A stretch of DNA of 64,000 nucleotides, taken from contig JAWKNO010000002.1 in the NCBI GenBank assembly GCA_041391665.1, positions 1,984,001 through 2,048,000 on the forward strand, written 5' to 3'. A model generated the notes under the pieces. It ran no database searches. It had not been told where the DNA came from and saw nothing but the letters and a program-made list of their open reading frames with translations. The stretch's first letter is position 1. Each line of letters starts with the position of its first letter. This document shows positions 1-8,336 of the stretch, piece after piece. This DNA is from Bacteroidia bacterium (GTDB lineage: Bacteria; Bacteroidota; Bacteroidia; J057). The position numbers and the translations under genes were made by a program.

Positions 1-254
1 GCGTTTAGCCATCGGGATGTGGCGAGAATAGAAATTCCTGAGTTTTTGAGTGTTTGGACATAGACCTTGTTGACTGGAAGATCATAAAAATCAGGCGCAA
101 TGCCCTGGTTCATGCGGTTGGAAAGTGCATGAGGGGAAAGCACGGGAATGTCATTGAGATTTTTATCCTTCAAAAATATCCAGCCATTCTCCTGGGCAGA
201 GACTGGTTGAGAAAAAAGACATACCGGGATCAAGATGAGCAGGATCAATCGCAT
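1..254 (-). CDS. Secreted S8 (subtilisin-like) peptidase, N-terminal part only
   Basis: An ORF starts at an ATG at 254 and runs leftward off the window edge, with 84 codons visible. It opens with a signal peptide (MRLILLILIPVCLF, cleavage near SAQ|E). Then come short blocks: FLKDK, LSPHALSNRMNQGI, DLPVN, VYVQTLKNSG and SRWLN. These match the prodomain that precedes the catalytic domain in secreted subtilases of Bacteroidota. The Asp/His/Ser triad would lie outside the window, so activity cannot be judged. The start follows a terminator, so the gene is probably transcribed separately from hppA. Family call from the prodomain only. Confidence 0.7.
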   Translation of the reverse strand, partial: MRLILLILIPVCLFSQPVSAQENGWIFLKDKNLNDIPVLSPHALSNRMNQGIAPDFYDLPVNKVYVQTLKNSGISILATSRWLN

Positions 255-259
255 AGTAT

Positions 260-287
260 AAAAAAAAGGGAGACCAAAGCCTCCCTA
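260..287 (-). terminator. Rho-independent terminator of hppA
   Basis: On the minus strand the stem AGGGAG/CTCCCT closes a loop of about 8 nt and is followed by a run of T. It lies 40 bp beyond the hppA stop and just before the next minus-strand ATG. Confidence 0.75.
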
Positions 288-325
288 AAATATTGTTAAG
301 AATCAGAATGTATCAGCACAAGGGC

Positions 326-2722
326 TCAGCATTCTGAATCAGGAACGACCATAAGAAGACTGTACAGAGAAAACGAAACATCGGGAAGCTGGGTGGGTTC
401 GATACTTACACTTTCAGTATTTTGCGCACCTTTGTTTTTCGTTTCTTTTACAGGGTCTACCGAATCTTCATAGATCTGCTCTTTGGAAGTAGCGGGAACG
501 TTCAATTCGTAGTTAGCCTTTTTATCAATAGAGGCTGTACCGTGAATCGTAGCAATTGACGGAGCAATTACCAGCGCAACGACAGACATCAGTTTCAGGA
601 GGATATTGAGCGAAGGGCCGGAAGTATCTTTGAAAGGATCACCTACGGTATCTCCAACGACGGCAGCTTTGTGAGGGTCAGAGCCCTTGTAGTATTTTTG
701 TCCGTTGATCTCAACCCCCTCTTCAAACATTTTCTTGGCGTTATCCCATGCACCGCCGGCATTGGACTGGAAAATCGCCATCAAAACCCCACTGGAGGTA
801 ACACCGGCGAGCAATCCGCCGAGCATTTCAGGGCCTCCGATAAATCCTACGGATACCGGAGCTGCAAGTGCGAGCAAGCCGGGGAGGATCATTTCGCGGA
901 TAGAGGCTTTGGTAGAAATTTCCACACATTTTGCGTATTCGGCTTTGCCTTCAGCTGCATGGAAAATAGCGAGATCCTCTTCATTCGCTTTGGACATATC
1001 AGAGTCATACTTGCGCATGATTGTCAGCGCCGCTTTCAGTTCAGGAATTGACAGGAATTGACGGCGAACCTCTTCGATCATCGACATAGCGGCACGACCT
1101 ACGGCATTCATAGAAAGCGCAGAGAACACAAAAGGAAGCATGGCACCGACCAGAAGTCCGGCCATTACGCGGGGCTGTGCAATGTCAATTACTTTGATGC
1201 CCGCCTGTTGCATGAAAGCGGCAAACAAGGCAAGCGCAGTAAGAGCAGCCGAAGCGATGGCAAAACCTTTACCAATGGCAGCTGTGGTATTTCCTACAGC
1301 ATCCAGTTTATCGGTACGTTTCCGCACTTCTTTGGGCAGTTCGGCCATTTCGGCAATACCACCTGCGTTGTCGGAGATGGGACCATAGGCATCAACTGCC
1401 AGCTGGATACCCGTATTGGCAAGCATACCTACCGCTGCGATCGCAATACCATAAAGGTCTGCGTAGGCATAAGAGATCAGAATTGCGGCGGCGATCAACA
1501 AAATGGGAATGGCCGTAGACATCATACCTACACCCAAACCAGCGATAATATTGGTAGCACTACCGGTAAGTGATTGTCTTACGATCGAGATTACAGGTTT
1601 TGTACCAGTACCCGTATAATATTCTGTAATTTTACCTACTCCCAGACCGGCAAGCAGACCGGCAATCACGGCGACAAACACCCCTACAGAGGTGATAGTT
1701 TTTCCACTTTCCAGTGTCCATGATTCGGGAAGCATTTGAACGATAATGAAATAGGAAAGGATTACCATCACTATAGCAGATCCAAATTCTCCTATATTAA
1801 GGGCTCTGTGCGGGCTACCCCCCTCTTTTACCTTTACGAAGAAAGTTCCAAAGATTGATACTAAAATCCCCACAGCGGCAAGGGTAAGTGGCAACAAAAT
1901 AGGTCCCATTCCGCCCATACCATCATTGGCAAATTCGCTTAAACCGACAAAAGCGCCACCCAATACCATTGTACCAATGATAGAGCCGACATAAGACTCA
2001 AAAAGGTCAGCACCCATACCAGCGACATCACCGACGTTGTCACCCACATTATCAGCAATGGTAGCGGGGTTTAGCGGATGGTCTTCAGGAATACCTGCTT
2101 CTACTTTTCCGACAAGGTCAGCACCTACGTCAGCGGCTTTCGTATAGATACCGCCACCCACGCGTGCAAACAAGGCAATGGAAGAAGCACCCAGGGAAAA
2201 CCCTGATATGACATTGAGCACCAATGGCAATTCACTCATTTCGTCCCCGAAGGCCATTGAGCGATAAAGCACAAGCAAACCACCCAATCCAAGGACACCC
2301 AGCCCTACAACACCGAGTCCCATTACAGAGCCGCCGGCAAACGCAACTTCAAGCGCCTTACCTAAAGAGGTTCTTGCAGCCTGTGTTGTGCGAACATTCG
2401 CTTTCGTGGCAACGCGCATCCCAATAAACCCAGCAAGCGCACTACAAACGGCACCAATAATAAAGGAAACAGCAACCCAATAATTAGAATCGGTTTCCGA
2501 AGCTCCTTTAAGGGCAAGAAGAAGTGCGACAACAAGTACAAATACCGCTAATACGCGATACTCTGCACGAAGAAATGCCATAGCTCCTTCGGAAATGGCT
2601 GCGGCAATCTTTGCCATTTTCGCATCACCGACATCTTGCTTAGCCACCCATGAAGAGCGAAGGTAAGTGTAAAGCAAGCCAATTACGCCAGCGAGTGGTA
2701 GTAAATAAATCAAGTAGTTCAT
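326..2722 (-). CDS. hppA: Membrane-bound pyrophosphatase (K+-dependent H+/Na+-translocating)
   Basis: Integral membrane pump coupling PPi hydrolysis to export of H+ or Na+. About 16 hydrophobic segments are present. The substrate-binding block DVGADLVGKVE and the repeated NVGDNVGD lie near residues 210-250. The GNTTAAIGKG block has Ala where K+-independent enzymes have Lys, so by family knowledge this is a K+-dependent subtype, some members of which pump Na+. The start at 2722 (MNYLIYLLP, 798 aa) is preferred. The longer reading begins with a TTG that overlaps the promoter -7 box at 2768-2775 and so would lie upstream of the transcript. The C-terminus carries an extra hydrophilic tail of about 70 residues beyond the last conserved helix, rich in K, E and T and of unknown role. 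Monocistronic. Confidence 0.95.
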   Translation of the reverse strand: MNYLIYLLPLAGVIGLLYTYLRSSWVAKQDVGDAKMAKIAAAISEGAMAFLRAEYRVLAVFVLVVALLLALKGASETDSNYWVAVSFIIGAVCSALAGFIGMRVATKANVRTTQAARTSLGKALEVAFAGGSVMGLGVVGLGVLGLGGLLVLYRSMAFGDEMSELPLVLNVISGFSLGASSIALFARVGGGIYTKAADVGADLVGKVEAGIPEDHPLNPATIADNVGDNVGDVAGMGADLFESYVGSIIGTMVLGGAFVGLSEFANDGMGGMGPILLPLTLAAVGILVSIFGTFFVKVKEGGSPHRALNIGEFGSAIVMVILSYFIIVQMLPESWTLESGKTITSVGVFVAVIAGLLAGLGVGKITEYYTGTGTKPVISIVRQSLTGSATNIIAGLGVGMMSTAIPILLIAAAILISYAYADLYGIAIAAVGMLANTGIQLAVDAYGPISDNAGGIAEMAELPKEVRKRTDKLDAVGNTTAAIGKGFAIASAALTALALFAAFMQQAGIKVIDIAQPRVMAGLLVGAMLPFVFSALSMNAVGRAAMSMIEEVRRQFLSIPELKAALTIMRKYDSDMSKANEEDLAIFHAAEGKAEYAKCVEISTKASIREMILPGLLALAAPVSVGFIGGPEMLGGLLAGVTSSGVLMAIFQSNAGGAWDNAKKMFEEGVEINGQKYYKGSDPHKAAVVGDTVGDPFKDTSGPSLNILLKLMSVVALVIAPSIATIHGTASIDKKANYELNVPATSKEQIYEDSVDPVKETKNKGAQNTESVSIEPTQLPDVSFSLYSLLMVVPDSEC

Positions 2723-2767
2723 GAAGTCCACTAATATATTTAAACGTTCCAGAAATTCAACAAGCCG

Positions 2768-2798
2768 CAAAGTTAGGAAGGTTTGCGAAACTTCAAAA
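2768..2798 (-). promoter_or_regulatory. Bacteroidota-type promoter of hppA
   Basis: Minus strand: a TTTTG (-33 element, 2794-2798) and TAACTTTG (-7, TAnnTTTG consensus, 2768-2775) are separated by 18 bp. Transcription would begin near 2762, giving a leader of about 40 nt before the ATG at 2722. Assignment rests on the known Bacteroidota sigma-70 consensus. Confidence 0.65.
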
Positions 2799-2842
2799 GA
2801 TTCATTTGAGTTAATGCGCTCATTTTGAGTATGTCAACCGCG

Positions 2843-3826
2843 CTATTCCTGCACTTTGATCTCGAATGTGATGTTTCCGCCAAGTCCGGGAAGGATGTCA
2901 GCGATCCGGATCAAACCAATCTTTCGCCCTCCCGGCTTTGCCTCATCAGTTGCAAAGGCGAGGATATCACCGGCCTTTAATCCTTTATAGATAGATTCTG
3001 GTGGTTTAAATGCGGAGATTTTAGGTATTTCTCCGGCTATATAGGCATCCAACAGGATGTCTTCGTCCGTTTCCGTTAACCTGACAAAATCCAGAATGCT
3101 CAGATTGGTTTTACGAAAGCGGGTAATATTGCCTGGTACCAGCGGATCGAAGAGAAAATTGGGCGGATAGGTGCTGATCGAAGCCAACGCGGCTACTTCG
3201 TCTATGGGTGTATACAAATAGCCAAAATCAATCTGGACTCCGAGGTTGGCAATATCTTTTAATGCCGCTTTAGGGCTGATTCGCTCGCCAGTAGTGGCAT
3301 TAAGCATATTCAGCGTGTCAGCATTATTATTGTCATTGAGCATATAAAGTACTATTTCCCCCAAATCTTTAATCTTCCCCCCTCTGACTGCGATATGAAA
3401 TTTCCGCTCTGCCACCAAACCTTTTTCATCTGTTGCAACAAAACGAAACCAAATTGCTGAACCCGCGGTTTCCACATGCGTTGCCAGACCATTTCCAGCG
3501 GGTGTCGGAGTCCCGGTCTTATAGACTAAATTGTACTGAAAATTGCTGGCTTCGGCTACTGGTGAGTCATCATACAATTCCTCCATGGTCGAATCAACCT
3601 GACGATACACCTTCAGAATGACCGTTTTTTCAAAAGGCACCTGTACATTGACCTCGGCAATAACAGTTTCTCCCAGTGCCGGAAACACAGTAGCAGAATC
3701 TCCGGCGATTTCAAGGTCAAATATTCTACTGGGTGGCGGGCCGACAGGCTCAGGTTTACAAGCCCACACAAACATCACCAGCAGCCCTGTAACGAGAATA
3801 AGTTTCTGAAAAATGTTTGAATTCAT
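2843..3826 (-). CDS. Lipoprotein of unknown function
   Basis: 327 aa. A typical lipoprotein signal (LLVMFVWAC, lipid-anchored Cys near residue 23) is followed by KPEPVGPPPS. The mature part is mixed beta-type sequence with one long middle segment (KDLGEIVLYMLND) and a C-terminal segment ending GGNITFEIKVQE. I do not recognise the family. It probably sits on the outer membrane. A possible promoter -7 box (TATTTTTG on the minus strand, 3846-3853) lies 20 bp upstream of the ATG, so it seems to be its own transcription unit rather than part of the tauE/HD pair. Confidence 0.75.
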   Translation of the reverse strand: MNSNIFQKLILVTGLLVMFVWACKPEPVGPPPSRIFDLEIAGDSATVFPALGETVIAEVNVQVPFEKTVILKVYRQVDSTMEELYDDSPVAEASNFQYNLVYKTGTPTPAGNGLATHVETAGSAIWFRFVATDEKGLVAERKFHIAVRGGKIKDLGEIVLYMLNDNNNADTLNMLNATTGERISPKAALKDIANLGVQIDFGYLYTPIDEVAALASISTYPPNFLFDPLVPGNITRFRKTNLSILDFVRLTETDEDILLDAYIAGEIPKISAFKPPESIYKGLKAGDILAFATDEAKPGGRKIGLIRIADILPGLGGNITFEIKVQE

Positions 3827-3864
3827 GTTTTGTAGGTTTTATGTGCAAAAATAATCATTCAGAT

Positions 3865-4593
3865 CTAAATGAGTAAGAATATGGCGGATGCAGCGGTTAC
3901 GACCAGTACAAATCCGCGATAATATCTGTCCGGAATTTGCCTGACAATCCATACCCCTACTACTGCGCCCAATCCAATTGCGGGAATCATTGGCAGGTCC
4001 AATAACAGAGAGTCCCAGGTAATCGTTTTCCAGACAAATACATGAAAGGGGATTTTTGAAAGATTGATAATCAGGAAAAACCAGGCAGTAGTGCCGATAT
4101 AGACATCTTTGGGGAGGCGCATAGACAACAGATAGACGGCCAACACAGAACCCGCTGCATTTCCCACCATTGTACTAAACCCTGAGACCAGTCCGGTAAG
4201 AAGTGAAAACCACCAGAAGTCAGGCACAGTTGTCGATTTGCGCATATCCATCAATACCATAACGCCAATACCGACGAGAACGACAATTCCCATGGCAAGT
4301 TTAAAGCCCTCTTCTGAAATAGAATTGCCGACCCAGGTGCCAATGATCACGCCAACAAATGCCACTGGCACAAGACGGACAATATAACTCCAGTTGGCAG
4401 ATCTCTTGTAATACCATACAGCAAAAAAGTCAGCTACATTCAGAATAGGCAATAACACACCGGTCGAAACTTTTCCGCCAAAAATGGTAGCCATAATTGG
4501 TATTGTCAGATAATAGATTCCGGCGACGCCAACCTTGGACATACCAGAAATCATGGCGCTGATTGCAAATAATACCCAGTCAAGTACACTCAT
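3865..4593 (-). CDS. Sulfite exporter TauE/SafE family membrane protein
   Basis: 242 aa, almost wholly hydrophobic, with about eight predicted helices. The glycine-rich helix pairs typical of the TauE/SafE (DUF81) family are visible (SGMSKVGVAG near the N-terminus, GLVSGFSTMVGNAAGS in the middle). The family exports small sulfur or organic anions; the substrate here cannot be read from sequence. Its ATG overlaps the stop of the upstream HD-protein gene by 4 bp (ATGA), so the two are translationally coupled. Confidence 0.85.
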   Translation of the reverse strand: MSVLDWVLFAISAMISGMSKVGVAGIYYLTIPIMATIFGGKVSTGVLLPILNVADFFAVWYYKRSANWSYIVRLVPVAFVGVIIGTWVGNSISEEGFKLAMGIVVLVGIGVMVLMDMRKSTTVPDFWWFSLLTGLVSGFSTMVGNAAGSVLAVYLLSMRLPKDVYIGTTAWFFLIINLSKIPFHVFVWKTITWDSLLLDLPMIPAIGLGAVVGVWIVRQIPDRYYRGFVLVVTAASAIFLLI

Positions 4594-5828
4594 AATACAA
4601 GTTCTTCCGGCAGACAGAGAAAGCTTTTTACTACAGGCTGCGAAAGTGCGACAATATTCTGAGTATCGGAAACCGAGGGCAAATCCAATACCTTTCCTGA
4701 ACGATCCAAAATCATAATAGGTTCTTTATTTCCTTTCAGGTAGGCCTGATTGATCACGCTTCCATCGAACACATAGTAGGCAGCATTTTCGGTAGTTAAT
4801 CCGGAAATCTGGCTATAAGCAAGTCTTTTTTCCATCACCTCTGCCGGATCAAATGGTTGAGCGGCAAATTTGACTTTTAGCAGTTTGCGACTCAGCAGGC
4901 GCTTACAAAGGTCAGAAAGAACCGGGTCAGCAGCGTATTGCCATTTTTTGATAGCATATTCAATATCATTGTCATCCAGAGCGATAAATCTTTCGATCAC
5001 CTCATCGGTAAGCTGTTCGGAGGAAATGGGGTTGTGGAAAAAAAAACTCAGATTTTCATCGAGAAATATTTTTTCCCCCGCCTCCACCAAAAATCTCGCC
5101 CGATGAAGAATATTGACCATCATATGTTCTGCCGCCATCGCAGCCTTGTGCAGATAGACCTGCCAGTACATCAACCTTCTTGCAACGATAAATTTTTCGA
5201 TTGAATAGATCCCTTTGTCTTCGCAGACCAGTTCGTCATCTGCGACATTGAGTATTTTGATAATTCGATCTATGCCTACAATTCCCTCAGCGACTCCCGT
5301 AAAAAAGCTGTCGCGGATCAAATAATCCATTCGGTCCATATCCAGCTGGCTGGAAACCAGTTGATGCAAAAATTTGCGGGGATAATCGCCGGTAAATATG
5401 TCTATGGCCAGCGTAAGTTTCCCTCCCATACGGTCATTGAGATAATGCATCAGCGCCAGACTCATTTCCTCGTGATGCATCCCTCTGATAATCGCGTGCT
5501 CTAATGCATGAGAAAACGGGCCGTGCCCGATGTCGTGGAGGAGAATGGCAATCAGGGCGGCCTTATATTCCTCTTTAGATATTTTCACCTTTTTTCGCCG
5601 CAAGACATCCAGGGCCTGACGCATAAGATGCATCGCCCCCAGAGCATGATTGAAGCGTGTATGTACCGCACCCGGATATACCAGCGAACTTAATCCCAAT
5701 TGTTTGATACGACGCAACCGCTGAAAAGCAGGCGTATCGATCAGGGTGAGCAGTGATCCACGGGATACTTCGATAAACCCATGTACAGGATCATTGATAA
5801 TTTTGGATCGTATAATTCTCTTTTTCAA
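4590..5828 (-). CDS. HD-domain phosphohydrolase (SAMHD1/dNTPase-like)
   Basis: 412 aa. The metal-binding HD superfamily signature is complete: His in VHTRFNHALG (about residues 56-65), His-Asp in LLHDIGHGPFSH (about 95-106), and a downstream Asp in the QLDMDRMDYL block. The arrangement matches the bacterial SAMHD1/EF1143-like group that hydrolyses dNTPs; the exact substrate is inference. The first residues, with INDPVHGFIEV, are also typical of this group. First gene of a two-gene unit with the TauE-type transporter, overlapping it by 4 bp. Confidence 0.85.
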   Translation of the reverse strand: MKKRIIRSKIINDPVHGFIEVSRGSLLTLIDTPAFQRLRRIKQLGLSSLVYPGAVHTRFNHALGAMHLMRQALDVLRRKKVKISKEEYKAALIAILLHDIGHGPFSHALEHAIIRGMHHEEMSLALMHYLNDRMGGKLTLAIDIFTGDYPRKFLHQLVSSQLDMDRMDYLIRDSFFTGVAEGIVGIDRIIKILNVADDELVCEDKGIYSIEKFIVARRLMYWQVYLHKAAMAAEHMMVNILHRARFLVEAGEKIFLDENLSFFFHNPISSEQLTDEVIERFIALDDNDIEYAIKKWQYAADPVLSDLCKRLLSRKLLKVKFAAQPFDPAEVMEKRLAYSQISGLTTENAAYYVFDGSVINQAYLKGNKEPIMILDRSGKVLDLPSVSDTQNIVALSQPVVKSFLCLPEELVL

Positions 5829-5905
5829 GGAATAGATGATTTAGTATCGGCAAATTAAAAAATAAACCTTACTTTGGTCTGAAGATGTTGTGGCATTTCT
5901 ACTGA

Positions 5906-7252
5906 ATGATGGCAAGAATCCTGTCGCTGTTTGTTACGTTCCTCCTGTTTACGGCACTTGTACCGGCACAGGACAAATCCGGCGAAGCCCCGGAAACGGA
6001 TTCGCCAAAATCCGCTTTATTTCCAACCATCACGGCAGTTCTCACTGACGACTTCCCACTGATTACGCTTGTCCTTACCAAAACGCAAAACAATTGGGAA
6101 CATTTTCATCTGGACAATTTCCGGGTGAAGGAAGAGGAAGTTGCGGCTCAAATACTTTCTTTCACTGTAGGTCGGGCCAATCATTCCCTTAAAATCGGGC
6201 TGATATTTGATCATGGTTATTTAGGAGGGGTATCATCAGAGGATTCGCTTGCTTTTTGGGAAACAGCTAAAACTGCGTCTGCCGGCTTTTTAGCTTCGAT
6301 GGAAGCGGAACGCGACTCTTTTTTGCTGGTAAGTTTTGCAAGTGGTGTGGACAATACAGACTTTAACAACAATACAGAAGTATTCAGCATGATTCTCAAT
6401 AGTCTTGAGCCCGATAGTGGCAGGCGCATTTTCGATGCGATGCAGGTAGGGTTAGAGGCATTATTGCCCCACAACGGCCGAAGAATCATGGTATTGTTTA
6501 CCTCGGGAAAAGACCAGGGCTCGGACACCCCTTCGAAGACTGTATTGCAGACAGCCCGGCTTTTGCGCATCCCCGTCTATATTATTGCAACAGGAGAAGC
6601 AGATTATTCTGCCCTTCAGCCGTTGGCTTCCAAAACAGGTGGTTCCCTCATTTATGCCAAAAATGCGGAGGAATTGACCCAGGCATTTCAGCAAATCAGT
6701 CAACAGTTGCAAAATGTAAGCGAACTGACTTACATAACGCCCGTACCTGATGGGACTGAACCACTGAGAAGGACGGTCGAAGTTATCAGCACGATTTCGC
6801 CAGATCTCCCACCTCAAAACACAAAAACCACTTATCGGATCGACAAATTACCTTCAAAAGATTCGGAGATTCTCACCTCTCCTAAAAACAGAAAAAACCT
6901 TTGGGGTATGATCTTCGCCATAGTTGTCTGCATGGGAATTGTGGCAGGATTTATCATGTGGCGCAGAAATCGTTTATATTCCGACCTGGTTGTTCCTGCG
7001 ATTACCAATATCACATTTCATCGCAGAAACAATACCATCCGTTTAGACGTGAATATTCCGCTTCGCAACCGCCCGGTAAAACTGACCATTTTCACAGATG
7101 CCGGCACGCCGGTAATCGATGCCGTCTTCCCCGGACGAAAACGCCGATATGAGATGGACATCTCGGAATTACCTTTTGGCGTTTATTTCTGCACGATTAC
7201 CAACGGCGGGCTTACTTCCGAAAAAAAACATATGGTGAAGCAAGTGGTATAG
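5906..7252 (+). CDS. VWA-like exported membrane protein with C-terminal T9SS-like domain
   Basis: 448 aa. Signal peptide 1-21 (ending VPAQ). Residues 95-270 look like a von Willebrand A fold of the VWFA-related type, with hydrophobic strands LKIGLIFDHG, RRIMVLFTSG and IPVYIIATG. The metal site is degenerate: the first strand ends DHG instead of DxSxS. One transmembrane helix spans about 333-352, followed by basic WRRNR. Residues 367-448 resemble a type A secretion-system sorting domain (ELPFGVYFCTITNGG, then KK and a hydrophobic end). Divergent from the HD gene. A membrane anchor before a sorting-like domain is unusual. Function unknown. Confidence 0.75.
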   Translation: MMARILSLFVTFLLFTALVPAQDKSGEAPETDSPKSALFPTITAVLTDDFPLITLVLTKTQNNWEHFHLDNFRVKEEEVAAQILSFTVGRANHSLKIGLIFDHGYLGGVSSEDSLAFWETAKTASAGFLASMEAERDSFLLVSFASGVDNTDFNNNTEVFSMILNSLEPDSGRRIFDAMQVGLEALLPHNGRRIMVLFTSGKDQGSDTPSKTVLQTARLLRIPVYIIATGEADYSALQPLASKTGGSLIYAKNAEELTQAFQQISQQLQNVSELTYITPVPDGTEPLRRTVEVISTISPDLPPQNTKTTYRIDKLPSKDSEILTSPKNRKNLWGMIFAIVVCMGIVAGFIMWRRNRLYSDLVVPAITNITFHRRNNTIRLDVNIPLRNRPVKLTIFTDAGTPVIDAVFPGRKRRYEMDISELPFGVYFCTITNGGLTSEKKHMVKQVV

Positions 7253-7260
7253 GGCAAATT

Positions 7261-7329
7261 GAACTCACCTCCTGGCCCCCGCTCTTCCAAAGAGCGGGGG
7301 CTGTTCCCGAAGGGACCGGGGGTGAGTTC
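7261..7329. repeat. Single copy of the DUF559-associated palindromic repeat
   Basis: 69 bp bounded by a perfect 9-bp terminal inverted repeat (GAACTCACC / GGTGAGTTC). Inside is a hairpin CCCCCGCTC-loop-GAGCGGGGG. Its last base is the first base of the complement of the neighbouring DUF559 stop codon, so gene and repeat are joined without a gap. Confidence 0.9.
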
Positions 7330-7694
7330 TAAATAAAAAACTTTGAAAGTTCAGCATCAATAATGTGCCAATTATTCAAAACCACTTCATTGTCGAAGCG
7401 AACTAGCTGAAAACCAAGATTTTTAAGAATTTTTTCCCGATACAAGTCATAGTCATTTTGAGAAAAGTGTATTTCACCATCTAACTCGACAATTAACCGA
7501 GGTTCATGGCAATAAAAATCTGCGATAAAAAATTTTTTATCGCCCAGGTTGTCGTCATGTTCAATAATGTATTGACGGTAGAACTTTTTACCTAAAAACC
7601 GTCGGTTGCGAACCTTTTCCCAAAACAATTTTTCTGAAGCGGTCTGCCGCTTTCGTAATACTCGGGCAAAAGCTAAAATTTCATCGTATTTCAT
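7329..7694 (-). CDS. DUF559 family endonuclease-like protein
   Basis: 121 aa, the usual length for the family, which belongs to the PD-(D/E)XK/Vsr-like fold. Visible blocks are EKLFWEKVRNR at the N-terminus, FYRQYIIEH, the acidic strands FIADFYC and LIVELDGEIH (likely catalytic Asp and Glu), and a C-terminal NLGFQLVRF. The gene is bounded on both sides by copies of one repeat family: one copy touches its stop codon, and three tandem copies begin 90 bp upstream of its start. Such genes are often found with short dispersed repeats in Bacteroidota, but a role in their spread is inference. No partner gene. Confidence 0.85.
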   Translation of the reverse strand: MKYDEILAFARVLRKRQTASEKLFWEKVRNRRFLGKKFYRQYIIEHDDNLGDKKFFIADFYCHEPRLIVELDGEIHFSQNDYDLYREKILKNLGFQLVRFDNEVVLNNWHIIDAELSKFFI

Positions 7695-7783
7695 GGTTGT
7701 AGTCGCAAAAAATGAGAGATACGATTTTACGAATTTCAGAAATCGTTTGAAGCATTTTTAAAAAAATAATTTTCAGGCATGAT

Positions 7784-8172
7784 GAACTCCCACCCGGGCC
7801 CCCGCTCTTCCAAAGAGCAGGGAAAACGCGATGCGATGTATGGGGAAACCACAACTTGTAGGCCCCCGCTCTTCCAAAAAGCAGGGGCTGTTCCCGAAGG
7901 GAACGGGGGTGAGTTCCAATCGCCTCGCTCTTCCAAAGAGCAGGGAAAACTCGATGCGATGTATGGGGAAACCACAACTTGTAGGCCCCCGCTCTTCCAA
8001 AAAGCGGGGGCTGTTCCCGAAGGGAACGGGGGTGAGTTCCAATCGCCCCGCTCTTCCAAAGAGCAGGGAAAACTCGATGCGATGTATGGGGAAACCACAA
8101 CTTGTAGGCCCCCGCTCTTCCAAAGAGCGGGGGCTGTTCCCGAAGGGAACGGGGGTGAGTTCCAATCGCCCA
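7784..8172. repeat. Tandem array of the DUF559-associated repeat
   Basis: A leading partial copy (7784-7820) and three full units of about 124 bp. Each unit holds the hairpin core (CCCCCGCTCTTCC ... GGTGAGTTC; cores near 7861-7917, 7984-8039 and 8107-8162) plus a linker containing AAAACTCGATGCG and ACCACAACTTGTAG. Copies differ by only a few bases. All six frames stay partly open here because of the repeat, which gives spurious ORFs. Confidence 0.95.
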
Positions 8173-8336
8173 CAACCGTCGAACCGTAAGCCCGTATAAC
8201 TGAAAGCAGGATTTTCTTACCTGTTTACCGAGAATCATTTCACCAAACCCCAACAGATCGTCTGAAAAATCTTTACCTTTATTAAATTCGTAACCTTGCG
8301 GGAAATCCGCAGATTGATTTTAACTAAGTATTGCTT

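Noticed and set aside
54..299. 81-codon plus-strand ORF at the left edge
   Set aside because: It is antisense to the S8 peptidase start, and the minus strand gives a signal peptide and family pattern.
671..1573. Several plus-strand ORFs over hppA
   Set aside because: Shadows of the conserved pyrophosphatase; no family features.
7681..8253. 190-aa and 145-aa ORFs with repeated SRSS and WKSGG-like blocks
   Set aside because: They translate the tandem repeat in all frames; periodic sequence explains them.
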